In this document: piece after piece, positions 27,319-37,139 of the stretch | How the letters are laid out: every line of letters begins with the position of its first letter | How positions within the stretch are numbered: position 1 is the stretch's first letter | Source of the DNA: Gordonia otitidis NBRC 100426 | GTDB lineage: Bacteria; Actinomycetota; Actinomycetes; Mycobacteriales; Mycobacteriaceae | Direction: 5' to 3' | Length of the DNA: 59,841 nt | NCBI RefSeq assembly: GCF_000248075.1 | Contig: NZ_BAFB01000217.1 | Span: 1 to 59,841, forward strand | Translations under genes and position numbers: made by a program | Notes under the pieces: model-generated | The model's input: the letters and a program-made list of their open reading frames with translations, nothing else | The model's database searches: none | What the model was told of the DNA's origin: nothing

Positions 27319-28032
27319 TCAGTTGCCGTCGTACTGGCCGCCGACGGTGCCGCGGACGACGATCGGGGTTCCCTGCGGGATCGTGTCGTAGACCCACTTG
27401 CCGTTCTCGGTGCTGATGTTGATGCAGCCGTGGCTCACGTTGCTGTTGCCCTGCTGGGCGACCGACCACGGTGCGGCGTGGATGAAGATGCCGTCGCTCG
27501 ACATACGGGTGGCCCAGTAGACGTCGGTGCGGTAGCCCTCCGGCGAGTCGACCGGCACGCCGTAGGTGGACGAGTCCATCACGATGTGCTGGTACTTCTC
27601 ACGGGTGTGGTAGACGCCGTTGGGCGTCGGGTGCGCGTTCGAGCCCATCGAGATCGGCATCTTCTTGACGAACTTGCCGTCCTTCCACCAATAGATGGTG
27701 TGGTCACCGTCGGTGGCCAGGGCGATCCATCCCGTCGAGGTCTTGACGTTGGGGATGCCCGGGACGCCCGGAGCCTCCTGCGTTGTCGCGGGAGGAGGAG
27801 TGGTGGTGGACGGCGCAGGCGCAGGCGCGGGAGTGGTCTGCTTCGGCGGAGTCGGCAGTCCCGGGATGTTGTCGGGAACCTCGACCGGCGGAAGCCCTGG
27901 CACCACGGTGACAGGCGTTGCCTGGGCAAGAGCCGGTGCGGCGAGCGCAACGGCGATCACACCGATCACCGCGGCGAGTAGTCCGCGGACGACGCCGCGA
28001 CGGCGACGATGGGACGGAGTTGAGTTCAGCAC
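27319..28032 (-). CDS. Secreted L,D-transpeptidase (YkuD domain)
   Basis: About 237 aa from GTG 28032; an upstream GTG at 28074 is the alternative. An Arg-rich n-region and hydrophobic core (GVVRGLLAAVIGVIAVALAA) form a signal peptide with likely cleavage near AQA. A Pro/Thr/Ala linker (about residues 45-90) spans the wall, then the YkuD domain with catalytic SHGCIN and His in GIFIHAAPW. It forms 3-3 cross-links in peptidoglycan, the dominant type in mycolata. There is no Ig-like domain, unlike LdtMt2. A promoter (TTGAAC, 17 bp, TAACGA) and a CRP-type site lie upstream. Confidence 0.9.
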   Translation of the reverse strand: MLNSTPSHRRRRGVVRGLLAAVIGVIAVALAAPALAQATPVTVVPGLPPVEVPDNIPGLPTPPKQTTPAPAPAPSTTTPPPATTQEAPGVPGIPNVKTSTGWIALATDGDHTIYWWKDGKFVKKMPISMGSNAHPTPNGVYHTREKYQHIVMDSSTYGVPVDSPEGYRTDVYWATRMSSDGIFIHAAPWSVAQQGNSNVSHGCINISTENGKWVYDTIPQGTPIVVRGTVGGQYDGN

Positions 28033-28095
28033 GGGAGTTCGCAAACCTTCGCTCTTGGGACAATGTAGACGCACCCCCCCGAGGCGCCGCGACCA

Positions 28096-28124
28096 TCGTT
28101 ACACAACCGTTGTCTTTCGTTCAA
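28096..28124 (-). promoter_or_regulatory. Sigma-70-type promoter of the L,D-transpeptidase gene
   Basis: On the minus strand -35 TTGAAC (28124-28119), 17-bp spacer, -10 TAACGA (28101-28096). The expected start site is near 28089, giving a leader of about 57 nt to GTG 28032. Confidence 0.65.
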
Positions 28125-28212
28125 AGGCAAAGCGTCGGACGGCCTCGTTGTTGTGTCGGATCGACGGTTCGTGAAGCCAAAAGGCGAGGTCGTCGCACGA
28201 CCGTCACGAATA

Positions 28213-28228
28213 TGTGACACCGGTCACA
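28213..28228. promoter_or_regulatory. CRP/GlxR-type site TGTGACACCGGTCACA
   Basis: Perfect TGTGA-N6-TCACA, the consensus of CRP in mycobacteria and GlxR in corynebacteria. It is centred about 130 bp upstream of the predicted L,D-transpeptidase start site and lies just beyond the end of the zinc-ribbon gene. Confidence 0.6.
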
Positions 28229-28279
28229 ATATGTGCGCCGGGTTTCGGGTTCGGCTCGAACCGGCTGTGCTGCCGCGCG

Positions 28280-28477
28280 TTACGCGCGCAGGCCCTGGAT
28301 GTCGGGATGCTCGGTCCGTAAATGAACGGCGGGCTCTGCGCACGATTCATTTCGGCATATGAGCATGGCGTCGACGCGCGGGGTGCCACTGTCGGACGTC
28401 GTCACATCACGTCGGAAAAACAATGGTGCGCCGCAGCTCGAACATCTGCGCGGGGTCTTCGAGTAACTGGAGGACAT
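28280..28477 (-). CDS. Small zinc-ribbon protein, 65 aa, unknown
   Basis: 65 aa with C-x2-C (RRCSSCGAPL) and C-x4-C (LICRNESCAEP) knuckles separated by a basic loop, the pattern of a zinc ribbon. The tail is HLRTEHPDIQGLRA. Third-position GC is lower than in the neighbours but amino acid use is natural. TAGCCT lies 6 nt before ATG 28477, which suits a leaderless transcript. Zinc ribbons of this size bind nucleic acid or ribosomes; which one cannot be told. It runs in the same direction as the L,D-transpeptidase gene, 250 bp upstream of it. Confidence 0.6.
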   Translation of the reverse strand: MSSSYSKTPRRCSSCGAPLFFRRDVTTSDSGTPRVDAMLICRNESCAEPAVHLRTEHPDIQGLRA

Positions 28478-28483
28478 GAGTCA

Positions 28484-28489
28484 AGGCTA
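28484..28489 (-). promoter_or_regulatory. Candidate -10 (TAGCCT) of the zinc-ribbon gene
   Basis: TANNNT with 6 nt to the ATG on the minus strand, predicting a leaderless mRNA. Confidence 0.45.
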
Positions 28490-28541
28490 CACCCGCTTGT
28501 GGCGTGGATCACACGCCGACGGGCTGCTCGCGGCACGAGAA

Positions 28542-28568
28542 AGGCCAGAGGGAAAAACCCTCTGGCCT
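28542..28568. terminator. Hairpin terminator downstream of tRNA-Gly
   Basis: An 11-bp perfect stem (28542-28552 with 28558-28568) with loop AAAAA lies 8 bp beyond the 3' end of the minus-strand tRNA. Confidence 0.8.
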
Positions 28569-28575
28569 GCGTCGG

Positions 28576-28646
28576 AGCGGGTGACGGGAATCGAACCCGC
28601 GTAGCTAGTTTGGAAGACTAGGGCTCTACCATTGAGCTACACCCGC
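28576..28646 (-). tRNA. tRNA-Gly (anticodon UCC)
   Basis: Read on the minus strand: acceptor GCGGGTG/CACCCGC, D arm with AGCTCAATGGTAGAGC, anticodon loop CTTCCAA giving TCC, T arm GGGTTCGATTCCC, discriminator T. It is 71 nt and CCA is not encoded in full. Confidence 0.95.
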
Positions 28647-28841
28647 GTGCTGCCGACATCGGCAGCGCATGTGACTGTACCCAATGGTGGGCTCGGATCA
28701 GAAATCGACCCGTCGATCGTGGGCTCGACGTACCGGTCGGACCCGCCGTCTGACCGGTACCGTCCACGCCGCGGGCGCGCCGGGGTGCGCCGACGGCGCC
28801 GATTCGCCAGGACCGGATTCGGTTACTGTCCGAGGGCCACG

Positions 28842-28847
28842 TACTAT
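28842..28847 (+). promoter_or_regulatory. Putative -10 (TACTAT) upstream of tRNA-Pro
   Basis: Good -10 hexamer with a weak -35 (TTCGGT, 18 bp upstream), about 80 bp before the tRNA. Confidence 0.4.
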
Positions 28848-28928
28848 CGTCTGTTGGCCCTGCTCGTCGGGGACAGATGACCCAGCGAGGCGGGTTCATC
28901 GAGGCCGCGGTCCGCGTACCGAGGCCAC

Positions 28929-29002
28929 CGGGATGTGGCGCAGCTTGGTAGCGCATCCGCTTTGGGAGCGGAGGGTCGCAGGTTCGAATCCTGTCATCCC
29001 GA
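28929..29002 (+). tRNA. tRNA-Pro (anticodon UGG)
   Basis: Acceptor CGGGATG/CATCCCG, D arm GCGCAGCTTGGTAGCGC, anticodon stem TCCGC/GCGGA around TTTGGGA (anticodon TGG), T arm AGGTTCGAATCCT, discriminator A29002. CCA is not encoded in full (ACCG). It lies 90 bp upstream of tig, the same arrangement I recall in mycobacteria. Confidence 0.95.
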
Positions 29003-29091
29003 CCGATCAGGACACGGCCCACCGGACACGCACCGCGGGGCACGATCCGTGACGACAGCGTACGAGACGTATATATGAGGAGCATTCAGGC

Positions 29092-30489
29092 GTGAAGAGC
29101 ACTGTCGAGCAACTGAGCCCGACCCGAGTCAAGCTCAATGTCGAGGTGCCGTTCGAGGAACTCTCGGGCGACTTCGACAGGGCGTACCGCTCGCTGGCAC
29201 AGCAGATCCGCATTCCGGGCTTTCGCCCGGGAAAGGCCCCGGCCAAGCTGATCGAGGCGCGCGTGGGCCGCGACTCGATCCTGGCTCAGGTCGTCAACGA
29301 CGCACTGCCGGGTAAGTACTCGGAGGCCGTGGCAGAAACCGAGACCAAGGCGATCGGGCAGCCGGAGATCGACCTGTCCGAGCTGAAGTACGGCGAGAGC
29401 ATCAGTTTCACCGCCGAGGTCGATGTCCGTCCGGAGATCGAGTTGCCCGACTACTCGACGCTTGCGGTCGAGGTCGACGCCATCGCCGACGACGAGGACG
29501 CAGTCAACGAACAGCTCGAGGGCCTGCGCGGTCGGTTCGGCACGCTCAAGGGCGTCGATCGTCCCGTCGAGAACGGTGATCACGTGTCGATCGACCTGTC
29601 GGCGACCGTCGACGGTGAGAAGGTCGAGGACGCGTCCACCGAGGGACTGTCACACGAAGTCGGCTCCGGGCAGCTGATCGACGGCCTCGACGAGGCGCTC
29701 GTCGGTCTCAATGCCGGTGAGTCGACCACCTTCACGACCAAGCTGGTGGCGGGAGAGCATGCCGGCGCCGACGCCGAGGTGACAGTCAAGGTGAACTCGG
29801 TCAAGGAGCGCGAGCTCCCCGAACTCGACGACGAGTTCGCGCAGATGGCGTCCGAGTTCGACACCGTCGACGAGCTGCGTGAGTCCATCGTCGAACGCGT
29901 CGAACAGTCGAAGCGCTTCGAGCAGGCCAACGCCATTCGCGATGCCGTCCTCGACAAGCTGATCGAGACCGTCGAGATCCCGCTGCCGGAGAACGTCGTG
30001 CAGGCCGAGGTCGACGGACAGCTCGAGCAGGTGCTGCACAGCATCGGCCACGACGACGCTGTCTTCGAGCAGTTGCTCGAGGCGCAGGGCACCACGCGTG
30101 AGGAATTCGAGAACAACGCCCGCGAGTCTGCGGAGAAGTCAGTCCGTACCCAGCTGCTGCTCGACGCGATCGCCGAGCAGCAGGAGACCGAGGTCAGCCA
30201 GGACGAGTTGACCCAGCAGATCCTGTTCCAGGCGCAGCGTTACGGAATGGCTCCGCAGGAGTTCATCCAGCAGCTGACCCAGGCGAACCAGGTCGGCGCC
30301 GTGTACGCCGACGTACGCCGCGGCAAGGCCCTGGCCGGGATCGTCGACGAGGTGACCGTGACCGACTCCGACGGCAAGACCGTCGACACCGCCGAGTTCT
30401 TCGGCGGGGCCGATGCCGACGAAGCCGATGCCGACGCCTCGGACACAGCCGACGATGCGAAGACCGACGACAAGGGCGAGGACGCCTGA
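29092..30489 (+). CDS. tig: Trigger factor (ribosome-associated chaperone and prolyl isomerase)
   Basis: 465 aa. The N-terminal ribosome-binding domain has the signature [13 protein letters not shown] near residue 43, the FKBP-type PPIase domain begins around [15 protein letters not shown] (about 160), and a long C-terminal helical chaperone arm ends in an acidic tail ([20 protein letters not shown]). It binds nascent chains at the ribosome exit. GTG 29092 has GAGGAG about 10 nt upstream. It is followed by a hairpin and then clpP1-clpP2-clpX, a proteostasis block conserved across bacteria. Confidence 0.97.
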   Translation: MKSTVEQLSPTRVKLNVEVPFEELSGDFDRAYRSLAQQIRIPGFRPGKAPAKLIEARVGRDSILAQVVNDALPGKYSEAVAETETKAIGQPEIDLSELKYGESISFTAEVDVRPEIELPDYSTLAVEVDAIADDEDAVNEQLEGLRGRFGTLKGVDRPVENGDHVSIDLSATVDGEKVEDASTEGLSHEVGSGQLIDGLDEALVGLNAGESTTFTTKLVAGEHAGADAEVTVKVNSVKERELPELDDEFAQMASEFDTVDELRESIVERVEQSKRFEQANAIRDAVLDKLIETVEIPLPENVVQAEVDGQLEQVLHSIGHDDAVFEQLLEAQGTTREEFENNARESAEKSVRTQLLLDAIAEQQETEVSQDELTQQILFQAQRYGMAPQEFIQQLTQANQVGAVYADVRRGKALAGIVDEVTVTDSDGKTVDTAEFFGGADADEADADASDTADDAKTDDKGEDA

Positions 30490-30508
30490 CATCACGACGC
30501 AGGACGCG

Positions 30509-30544
30509 ACAGCCGGATTCTGGGCAATGCCCGGGTCCGGCTGT
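30509..30544 (+). terminator. Hairpin after tig
   Basis: ACAGCCGGA (30509-30517) pairs with TCCGGCTGT (30536-30544), with an inner TGGGC/GCCCG extension, 20 bp after the tig stop. The following bases are TCTGCTCT. Confidence 0.7.
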
Positions 30545-30773
30545 TCTGCTCTCAGCGAATAGGGGTGTCATCGGCGGTATCGGAACCCGCCGATTGACTA
30601 CTGTCGGAGAAGACGATCCCGAGCACTCGCGATCGCACCGAACGCGAGATCCCAGAAGACCAGAGGTCGAACGGGATTCGAGTTCTTCGAGTATTCGGGA
30701 TCAACGAGCACACGGGCCCCGGCTTCGCTGGGGCGCCGATGACAGACCACAAACGACAGACAAGGTGGGAACC

Positions 30774-31379
30774 GTGAGCAAGCCGACCATTTACACACCA
30801 TCGATGAGTTCAGGAGTCGCGGGGCTGAACCTGAGCGACTCGGTGTTCGAACGGCTGCTGCGCGAGCGGATCATCTTCCTGGGCACTCAGGTCGACGACG
30901 ACATCGCGAACAAGCTGTGTGCGCAGATCCTGCTGCTCTCGGCCGAAGACCCGACGCGCGACATCCACATGTACATCAACTCGCCGGGCGGTTCGGTCAC
31001 CGCCGGCATGGCGATCTTCGACACGATGGAACTCGCCGAGTGCGACATCGCCACCTACGCGATGGGCCTCGCAGCATCGATGGGTCAGTTCCTGCTCACC
31101 GCGGGTGCCAAGGGCAAGCGCTACGCGCTGCCGCATGCGCGCATCATGATGCACCAGCCGTCCGCGGGTATCGGTGGTACCGCCGCCGACATCGCCATCC
31201 AGGCCGAGCAGTTCGCAACCATCAAGAAGCAGATGAACGAGCTCAACGCCGAACACACCGGGCAGACGGTCGAGCAGATCGAGATCGACGCCGATCGCGA
31301 CAAGTGGTTCACCGCGGACGCGGCCAAGGACTACGGCCTGGTCGACCGCGTGATCTCGCGTGCCAGGGCGGTCTCGTAG
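30774..31379 (+). CDS. clpP1: ATP-dependent Clp protease proteolytic subunit ClpP1
   Basis: 201 aa. Catalytic Ser in [11 protein letters not shown], His in [10 protein letters not shown] and Asp in [10 protein letters not shown], plus the oxyanion segment [16 protein letters not shown] 30774 has AAGGTGG about 5 nt upstream. Actinobacterial ClpP1 forms a mixed tetradecamer with ClpP2; the ClpP2 gene lies 76 bp downstream. There is no sign of the usual ClgR motif that I could confirm in the 280-bp leader. Confidence 0.97.
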   Translation: MSKPTIYTPSMSSGVAGLNLSDSVFERLLRERIIFLGTQVDDDIANKLCAQILLLSAEDPTRDIHMYINSPGGSVTAGMAIFDTMELAECDIATYAMGLAASMGQFLLTAGAKGKRYALPHARIMMHQPSAGIGGTAADIAIQAEQFATIKKQMNELNAEHTGQTVEQIEIDADRDKWFTADAAKDYGLVDRVISRARAVS

Positions 31380-31455
31380 ATCCGTTTTCGTCCCCAGGAA
31401 CCGAGAACGACCACCGTCGAGTTCATTCGCCACCCACACTTTCACGGAGCAGATC

Positions 31456-32145
31456 ATGACGAACATGTACGACTCGCTGCCGGCTGACGTCGCCGCAGGG
31501 ATCCCCGCATCGGCCCTCGCGCTGAAGAACATCGAAATGCGGTACATCCTCCCGCAATTCATCGAGCACACCCCGAACGGGCAGCGTCAGTACGACCCGT
31601 ACGCAAAGCTCTTCGAGGAGCGCATCGTGTTCGTCGGCACCCCTATCGACCAGACGGTCGCCAACGACGTGATGGCGCAGCTCCTCGTGCTCGAGTCGCA
31701 GGATCCCGACCGCGACATCACGATGTACATCAATTCGCCCGGCGGCAGCGTCCCGGACATGCTCGCCATCTACGACACGATGCAGTACGTCCACTGCGAC
31801 ATCGTGACCGTGTGCCTCGGCGAGGCGGCGTCGGCGGCGGCGATCCTGCTCGCAGGCGGCAGTCCCGGCAAGCGGGCCGCACTGCCGAACGCGACTATCC
31901 TCATCCACCAGCCACGCACCGGTGGAGCGTTCCAGGGTCAGGTGTCCGACCTCGAGATCCAGGCTGCCGAGATCGAGCGCATCCGCAATCGGCTCGACGA
32001 GATCCTTGCCGGACACACCGGGCAGACCAAGGAGAAGATTCGTAAGGACACCGACCGCGACAACATCCTGACCGCCGACCAGGCGAAGGAATACGGGATC
32101 GTGGACGAGGTGTTCGAGTATCGGAAGAAGTCGCTCAAGAAGTAG
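31456..32145 (+). CDS. clpP2: ATP-dependent Clp protease proteolytic subunit ClpP2
   Basis: 229 aa. Ser in [14 protein letters not shown], His in [12 protein letters not shown], Asp in [11 protein letters not shown], and [12 protein letters not shown]. The longer N-terminal propeptide region ([15 protein letters not shown]) is typical of ClpP2. ATG 31456 has GGAG 7-8 nt upstream; ATG 31465 is possible. It is co-transcribed with clpP1. In mycobacteria the ClpP2 face docks ClpX or ClpC1. Confidence 0.97.
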   Translation: MTNMYDSLPADVAAGIPASALALKNIEMRYILPQFIEHTPNGQRQYDPYAKLFEERIVFVGTPIDQTVANDVMAQLLVLESQDPDRDITMYINSPGGSVPDMLAIYDTMQYVHCDIVTVCLGEAASAAAILLAGGSPGKRAALPNATILIHQPRTGGAFQGQVSDLEIQAAEIERIRNRLDEILAGHTGQTKEKIRKDTDRDNILTADQAKEYGIVDEVFEYRKKSLKK

Positions 32146-32420
32146 CGACACACCCGCGAGGTTCCCCGGGGCGGTGCGGGACAAGGGGCATGCTTGAGTG
32201 CCGCACCGCTCGGGCGGGCAGGTGGTCGGAGACGTCGAAAAGTCGTCGACGACATTTGCTCTTATCGGTCGAAGTTATGTCCACGCGCGGGTACCGTCGT
32301 GATATCGGGCGATCCTGCGTGAAGCGATAGTCCGCGTCCGACTGCCTCTGCAACGGGTTCTTTCGAGACGACACGACGACACGGCAGCACGGCAAGCAAG
32401 GGAAGTAGGTACAGCGCGCG

Positions 32421-33701
32421 ATGGCACGAATCGGAGACGGCGGCGATCTGCTGAAGTGCTCGTTCTGTGGCAAGAGTCAGAAGCAGGTCAAGAAGCTCAT
32501 TGCCGGACCCGGCGTGTACATCTGTGACGAGTGCATCGACCTCTGCAACGAGATCATCGAAGAAGAGCTCGCCGAGAACGGCGACGTGAAGCTCGACGAG
32601 CTGCCCAAACCGGCAGAGATCCGCGACTTCCTCGAGAACTACGTCATCGGACAGGACACAGCCAAGCGCACGCTCGCGGTCGCCGTCTACAACCACTACA
32701 AGCGCATCCAGGCCGGGGAGAAGAAGGACTCGCGCAGCGGTGAGGTCGTCGAACTCGCCAAGTCGAACATCCTGATGCTGGGACCGACCGGCTGCGGCAA
32801 GACCTACCTCGCGCAGACCCTGGCCAAGATGCTCAACGTGCCGTTCGCGATCGCCGATGCAACGGCGCTCACCGAGGCCGGCTACGTGGGCGAGGACGTC
32901 GAGAACATTCTTCTCAAACTGATCCAGGCCGCCGACTACGACGTCAAGCGCGCCGAGACGGGCATCATCTACATCGACGAGGTCGACAAGATCGCCCGCA
33001 AGAGCGAGAACCCGTCGATCACGCGCGATGTCTCCGGCGAGGGCGTGCAACAAGCATTGCTGAAGATCCTCGAGGGCACGCAGGCCTCCGTACCGCCGCA
33101 GGGTGGGCGCAAGCATCCGCACCAGGAGTTCATCCAGATCGACACGACCAACGTGCTGTTCATCGTCGCCGGTGCGTTCGCGGGTCTCGAGAAGATCATC
33201 TCGGAGCGCATCGGCAAGCGGGGGATCGGTTTCGGCAACGAGGTCGCCAGTCGCGAAGACGTCGACACCACCGATCACTTCGCCGACGTCATGCCTGAGG
33301 ACCTCATCAAGTTCGGTCTGATCCCCGAGTTCATCGGTCGTCTGCCGATGATCGCTTCAGTGACCAATCTCGACAAGGAATCGCTTGTGTCGATCCTGTC
33401 GGAACCCAAGAACGCGCTGGTCAAGCAGTACACCAAGCTCTTCGACATGGACGACGTCGAACTCGAGTTCACCCAGGACGCCTTGGAAGCCGTCGCCGAC
33501 CAGGCGATCCATCGCGGCACCGGGGCTCGCGGCCTGCGCGCCATCATGGAGGAAGTACTGCTTCCCGTCATGTACGACATCCCCAGCCGCGACGACGTCG
33601 AGAAGGTCGTCGTGACCGCCGAGACCGTCAACGACAACGTGCTGCCGACCATCGTGCCGCGGTCGAGCAACTCCGAGGAGCGTCGGGACAAGAGCGCCTG
33701 A
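32421..33701 (+). CDS. clpX: ATP-dependent Clp protease ATP-binding subunit ClpX
   Basis: 426 aa. N-terminal zinc-binding domain (CSFCGKS ... CDECIDLC), AAA+ Walker A GPTGCGKT, pore-1 loop GYVGED, Walker [11 protein letters not shown], sensor and arginine-finger segments ([21 protein letters not shown]). It unfolds substrates for ClpP1P2. It lies directly after clpP2; in M. tuberculosis other genes separate them, as I recall. The 275-bp gap before it holds no gene, so it may have its own promoter. A terminator hairpin follows. Confidence 0.97.
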   Translation: MARIGDGGDLLKCSFCGKSQKQVKKLIAGPGVYICDECIDLCNEIIEEELAENGDVKLDELPKPAEIRDFLENYVIGQDTAKRTLAVAVYNHYKRIQAGEKKDSRSGEVVELAKSNILMLGPTGCGKTYLAQTLAKMLNVPFAIADATALTEAGYVGEDVENILLKLIQAADYDVKRAETGIIYIDEVDKIARKSENPSITRDVSGEGVQQALLKILEGTQASVPPQGGRKHPHQEFIQIDTTNVLFIVAGAFAGLEKIISERIGKRGIGFGNEVASREDVDTTDHFADVMPEDLIKFGLIPEFIGRLPMIASVTNLDKESLVSILSEPKNALVKQYTKLFDMDDVELEFTQDALEAVADQAIHRGTGARGLRAIMEEVLLPVMYDIPSRDDVEKVVVTAETVNDNVLPTIVPRSSNSEERRDKSA

Positions 33702-33715
33702 CACCTCTGATCCTT

Positions 33716-33755
33716 GAAACGCGGGTCATCGTCTCCGGACGGTGACCCGCGTTTC
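33716..33755 (+). terminator. Terminator after clpX
   Basis: A 13-bp perfect stem (33716-33728 with 33743-33755) with a 14-nt loop, 14 bp after the clpX stop. Confidence 0.85.
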
Positions 33756-33800
33756 GTCGTCTTGCTGATTTCGACGCCGCGGCTGGTACAGACTGGGCAG

Positions 33801-34436
33801 ATGACACGCAGCGAAGAAAAGACCGCGGGCATTGTGTTGGCGGGCGGCCGTTCACGCAGGATGGGCAGCGACAAGGCGGCGCTCGACTGGAACGGCGAGC
33901 CGATGCTCGCCGGGGTGGTCCGCACCATCTCGCAGCGCTGCGATCCGGTGTTCGTGGTCGCGACCGAGGACTCGGGAGCCTACCGGTTGCTGCACGGCAC
34001 AGGCGGCCCGGAAGCCGTGTGGGTGACCGATGAGGAGCCCGGTGCCGGTCCGCTCGCGGGACTCGCGGTCGGCCTTGCGGCGGCGCGTGACGCGGGATGC
34101 TCACACGCGTTCGTCTCGGCCACCGACATGCCGCTCATCGAACCCGGCCTGATCGACGAACTGCTGGTCGCGGTGACCGACTCGGCGGGAGCCGTGGTCG
34201 CTCACGACAACGAGCGCGACCATCCCATGGCGGCGATCTACCGCACCGACGCCGCCGACGCCATCGCCGAACTCGTCTCAGCAGGGGAGCGTCGGATGAC
34301 CGCGGCCCTCGAAGCGATCGGAACCTATCGGGTGACCGTCTCCGACCCTCTCTGGCTGACCAACGTGAACTCGCCCGAGGATGTTCATCGTGTCCGTGTT
34401 TCGGCCGATGCCGCGCGTGCCGAGGCCATCGGCTGA
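33801..34436 (+). CDS. mobA: Molybdenum cofactor guanylyltransferase (MobA)
   Basis: 211 aa. The nucleotide-binding start [17 protein letters not shown] is diagnostic of MobA/MobA-like nucleotidyltransferases; [12 protein letters not shown] and NVNSPEDV follow at the usual places. It transfers GMP from GTP to molybdopterin-Mo to make the MGD cofactor. ATG 33801 is chosen because the nucleotide motif should lie within about 15 residues. It precedes valS by 54 bp. Confidence 0.9.
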   Translation: MTRSEEKTAGIVLAGGRSRRMGSDKAALDWNGEPMLAGVVRTISQRCDPVFVVATEDSGAYRLLHGTGGPEAVWVTDEEPGAGPLAGLAVGLAAARDAGCSHAFVSATDMPLIEPGLIDELLVAVTDSAGAVVAHDNERDHPMAAIYRTDAADAIAELVSAGERRMTAALEAIGTYRVTVSDPLWLTNVNSPEDVHRVRVSADAARAEAIG

Positions 34437-34478
34437 GCGCTCCGCGGAGAGGGTGTGAGTGTCGTCGGAGCGGTTCCC

Positions 34479-34484
34479 TAAGAT
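34479..34484 (+). promoter_or_regulatory. -10 element (TAAGAT) of leaderless valS
   Basis: TAAGAT followed by 6 nt and the valS GTG. The G-rich run before the start is too close to serve as a Shine-Dalgarno site. Confidence 0.6.
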
Positions 34485-34490
34485 TGAGGG

Positions 34491-37139
34491 GTGACCGACT
34501 CGACGCCTGCGCTGCCGAAGTCCTGGGACCCTGCCGACCACGAGTCGAAGCTCTACCAGGGCTGGGTTGACGCCGGATACTTCACCCCGGATGCCTCCAG
34601 CGACAAGCCTGCCTACTCCATCGTCATCCCACCGCCCAACGTCAACGGGTCGCTGCACATGGGGCATGCCTACGAGCATGTCCTGATGGACGCGCTGACC
34701 CGGCGTGCCCGGATGCAGGGCTACGAGACGCTGTGGCTGCCAGGTATGGATCACGCAGCCATCGCGATGCAGACGATGGTCGAGCGCAAGCTCGCCGCCG
34801 AGGGTTTGACCCGCGACGACCTCGGCCGCGACGCCTTCATCGAGCGTGTCTGGCAGGAGAAGGCCGAGATCAGCGGCAACATCGGTGAGCAGATGCGCCG
34901 ACTCGGTGATGGCGTCGACTGGACCCGCGAGCGTTTCACGATGGACGAGGGACTCTCGCGCGCGGTCCAGACGGTCTTCAAGAAGATGTACGACGACGGG
35001 CTGATCTACCAGGCGGAGCGCCTCGTCAACTGGTCGCCGGTGCTCAAGACCGCCGTCAGCGATATCGAGGTCAGCTACGCCGACGTCGAGGGCGAACTCG
35101 TCAGTTTCCGCTACGGGTCCCTCGACGATTCACAGCCCCACATCGTCGTCGCGACCACGCGAATGGAGACGATGCTCGGCGACACGGCGATCGCAGTGCA
35201 TCCCGACGACGAGCGGTACGCCGATCTCGTCGGCACCGAACTCGACCACCCGTTCGTCGATCGAAAGATCCCGGTCATCGCCGACGACTACGTCGATCCG
35301 GATTTCGGTACCGGCGCCGTCAAGATCACCCCGGCACACGACCCGAACGACTTCGCGGTCGGGACGCGACACGGGCTGCCGATGCCGACGATCATGGATG
35401 AGGAAGCGCACATCGCCGGCACCGGAACCGAGTTCGACGGCATGGACCGCTTCGAGGCCAGGGTCAAGATTCGCGAGGCGCTCGCCACACAGGGTCGGAT
35501 CGTGAAAGAAGTTCGGCCGTACCTGCACAGCGTCGGGCACTCGGAGCGCACGGGCGAGCCGATCGAGCCCCGTCTGTCCATGCAGTGGTGGGTCAAGGTG
35601 GAATCGCTGGCCAAGGCCGCTGGTGACGCCGTGCGGGACGGGTCGACGGTGATCCACCCGACGTCGATGGAGCCACGGTGGTTCGCATGGGTCGACGACA
35701 TGCACGACTGGACCATCTCGCGGCAGTTGTGGTGGGGACACCGCATCCCGATCTGGTACGGCCCCGACGGTGAGGTCGTGTGCGTCGGACCCGACGAGCA
35801 GGCCCCCGAGGGATACGTCCAGGAGACCGACGTGCTCGACACGTGGTTCTCCTCGGGCCTGTGGCCGTTCTCCACCCTCGGCTGGCCCGAGGACACCCCG
35901 GATTTCGAGAAGTTCTATCCCACATCGGTTCTCGTCACCGGGTACGACATCCTGTTCTTCTGGGTGGCGAGGATGATGATGTTCGGCACGTACGTCGGCA
36001 AGGATCTCGACGCCGACAAGAAGGTGCCGTTCCACAACCTGTTCCTCCATGGCCTGGTGCGCGACGAGCACGGGAAGAAGATGTCGAAGTCGCGCGGTAA
36101 CGGCATCGACCCGCTCGACTGGGTCGACCGCTTCGGAGCCGACGCCCTGCGTTTCACGCTCGCCCGCGGCGCCAACCCGGGTTCGGACATCTCCGTCGGC
36201 GAGGACCACGCGCAATCGTCGCGCAACTTCGCGACCAAGCTGTACAACGCCACGAAGTTCGCGCTGATGAACGGCGCACAGGTGCCTGCCGATGGCGAAC
36301 TGCCCGACGCCGCGGACCTGACCGTCGCCGACCGCTGGATTCTCGGACGCCTGGATGAAGTGCTCGCGGAGGTCGACGCGGGGTTCGACTCCTACGAGTT
36401 CTCGAAGGCCTGCGAGGCGTTGTACCACTTCGCGTGGGACGAGGTCTGCGACTGGTACCTCGAGCTCGCCAAGGTGCAGTTTGCCGAAGAGGATCCGAAA
36501 CGCTCGAGGTCGACGGCCCTGGTGCTCGGCGCGGTTCTCGATCCGCTATTGCGTGCGCTGTCGCCGGTCATGCCGTTCGTCACCGAAGTGTTGTGGAAGA
36601 CGCTGACCGGGGGCGAGTCCGTCGTGATCGCCTCGTGGCCGACACGATCCACGCGTGAACTGGACACCGCCGCGGCCACCGAGATCGATGACCTGCAGCG
36701 CCTGATCACCGAGGTCCGACGCTTCCGCAGCGATCAGGGGCTCCGTCCCGGGCAGCGGGTCGCGGCCGAGATCGACGGTCTCGACGTCGCGGGGCTGGGG
36801 GATACGCGGCCCTACCTGGATTCGCTTGCCCGTCTTGATCCCGCGGGCGACGGCTTCGCGGCGACGGCGACCATCGATGTGCGTCTGTCGTCGGCGACGG
36901 TCACCGTGCGCATCGACACCTCGGGAACCGTCGACATCGACGCCGAGCGCAAACGCGCGGCCAAGGATCTCGCCGCCGCCGAAAAGGAACTGGCCCAGAC
37001 GACCGGAAAGCTCGGCAACGAGCAGTTTCTCGCCAAGGCGCCCGACAACGTCGTCGCCAAGATCCGACAACGGCAGCAGGTTGCGACCGAAGAAGTCGAG
37101 CGGCTCACGGCGAAACTGGCATCGCTGGGCGGGTCATGA
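34491..37139 (+). CDS. valS: Valyl-tRNA synthetase
   Basis: 882 aa, class I. HIGH-type motif HMGH in [22 protein letters not shown] in [20 protein letters not shown]1 editing domain ([17 protein letters not shown]), and a C-terminal Arg/Lys/Glu coiled coil ([18 protein letters not shown]). It charges tRNA-Val and proofreads threonine. GTG 34491 carries a -10 hexamer 6 nt upstream and is probably leaderless. No T-box leader is present. It overlaps folC by 4 bp. Confidence 0.97.
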   Translation: MTDSTPALPKSWDPADHESKLYQGWVDAGYFTPDASSDKPAYSIVIPPPNVNGSLHMGHAYEHVLMDALTRRARMQGYETLWLPGMDHAAIAMQTMVERKLAAEGLTRDDLGRDAFIERVWQEKAEISGNIGEQMRRLGDGVDWTRERFTMDEGLSRAVQTVFKKMYDDGLIYQAERLVNWSPVLKTAVSDIEVSYADVEGELVSFRYGSLDDSQPHIVVATTRMETMLGDTAIAVHPDDERYADLVGTELDHPFVDRKIPVIADDYVDPDFGTGAVKITPAHDPNDFAVGTRHGLPMPTIMDEEAHIAGTGTEFDGMDRFEARVKIREALATQGRIVKEVRPYLHSVGHSERTGEPIEPRLSMQWWVKVESLAKAAGDAVRDGSTVIHPTSMEPRWFAWVDDMHDWTISRQLWWGHRIPIWYGPDGEVVCVGPDEQAPEGYVQETDVLDTWFSSGLWPFSTLGWPEDTPDFEKFYPTSVLVTGYDILFFWVARMMMFGTYVGKDLDADKKVPFHNLFLHGLVRDEHGKKMSKSRGNGIDPLDWVDRFGADALRFTLARGANPGSDISVGEDHAQSSRNFATKLYNATKFALMNGAQVPADGELPDAADLTVADRWILGRLDEVLAEVDAGFDSYEFSKACEALYHFAWDEVCDWYLELAKVQFAEEDPKRSRSTALVLGAVLDPLLRALSPVMPFVTEVLWKTLTGGESVVIASWPTRSTRELDTAAATEIDDLQRLITEVRRFRSDQGLRPGQRVAAEIDGLDVAGLGDTRPYLDSLARLDPAGDGFAATATIDVRLSSATVTVRIDTSGTVDIDAERKRAAKDLAAAEKELAQTTGKLGNEQFLAKAPDNVVAKIRQRQQVATEEVERLTAKLASLGGS

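Noticed and set aside
30560..30773. ClgR operator before clpP1
   Set aside because: CGC- and GCG-containing words occur, but none has the spacing of the ClgR consensus as I know it.
34437..34490. T-box riboswitch before valS
   Set aside because: The spacer is only 54 bp and lacks the T-box sequence and stem I; the -10 hexamer places the start at the GTG.
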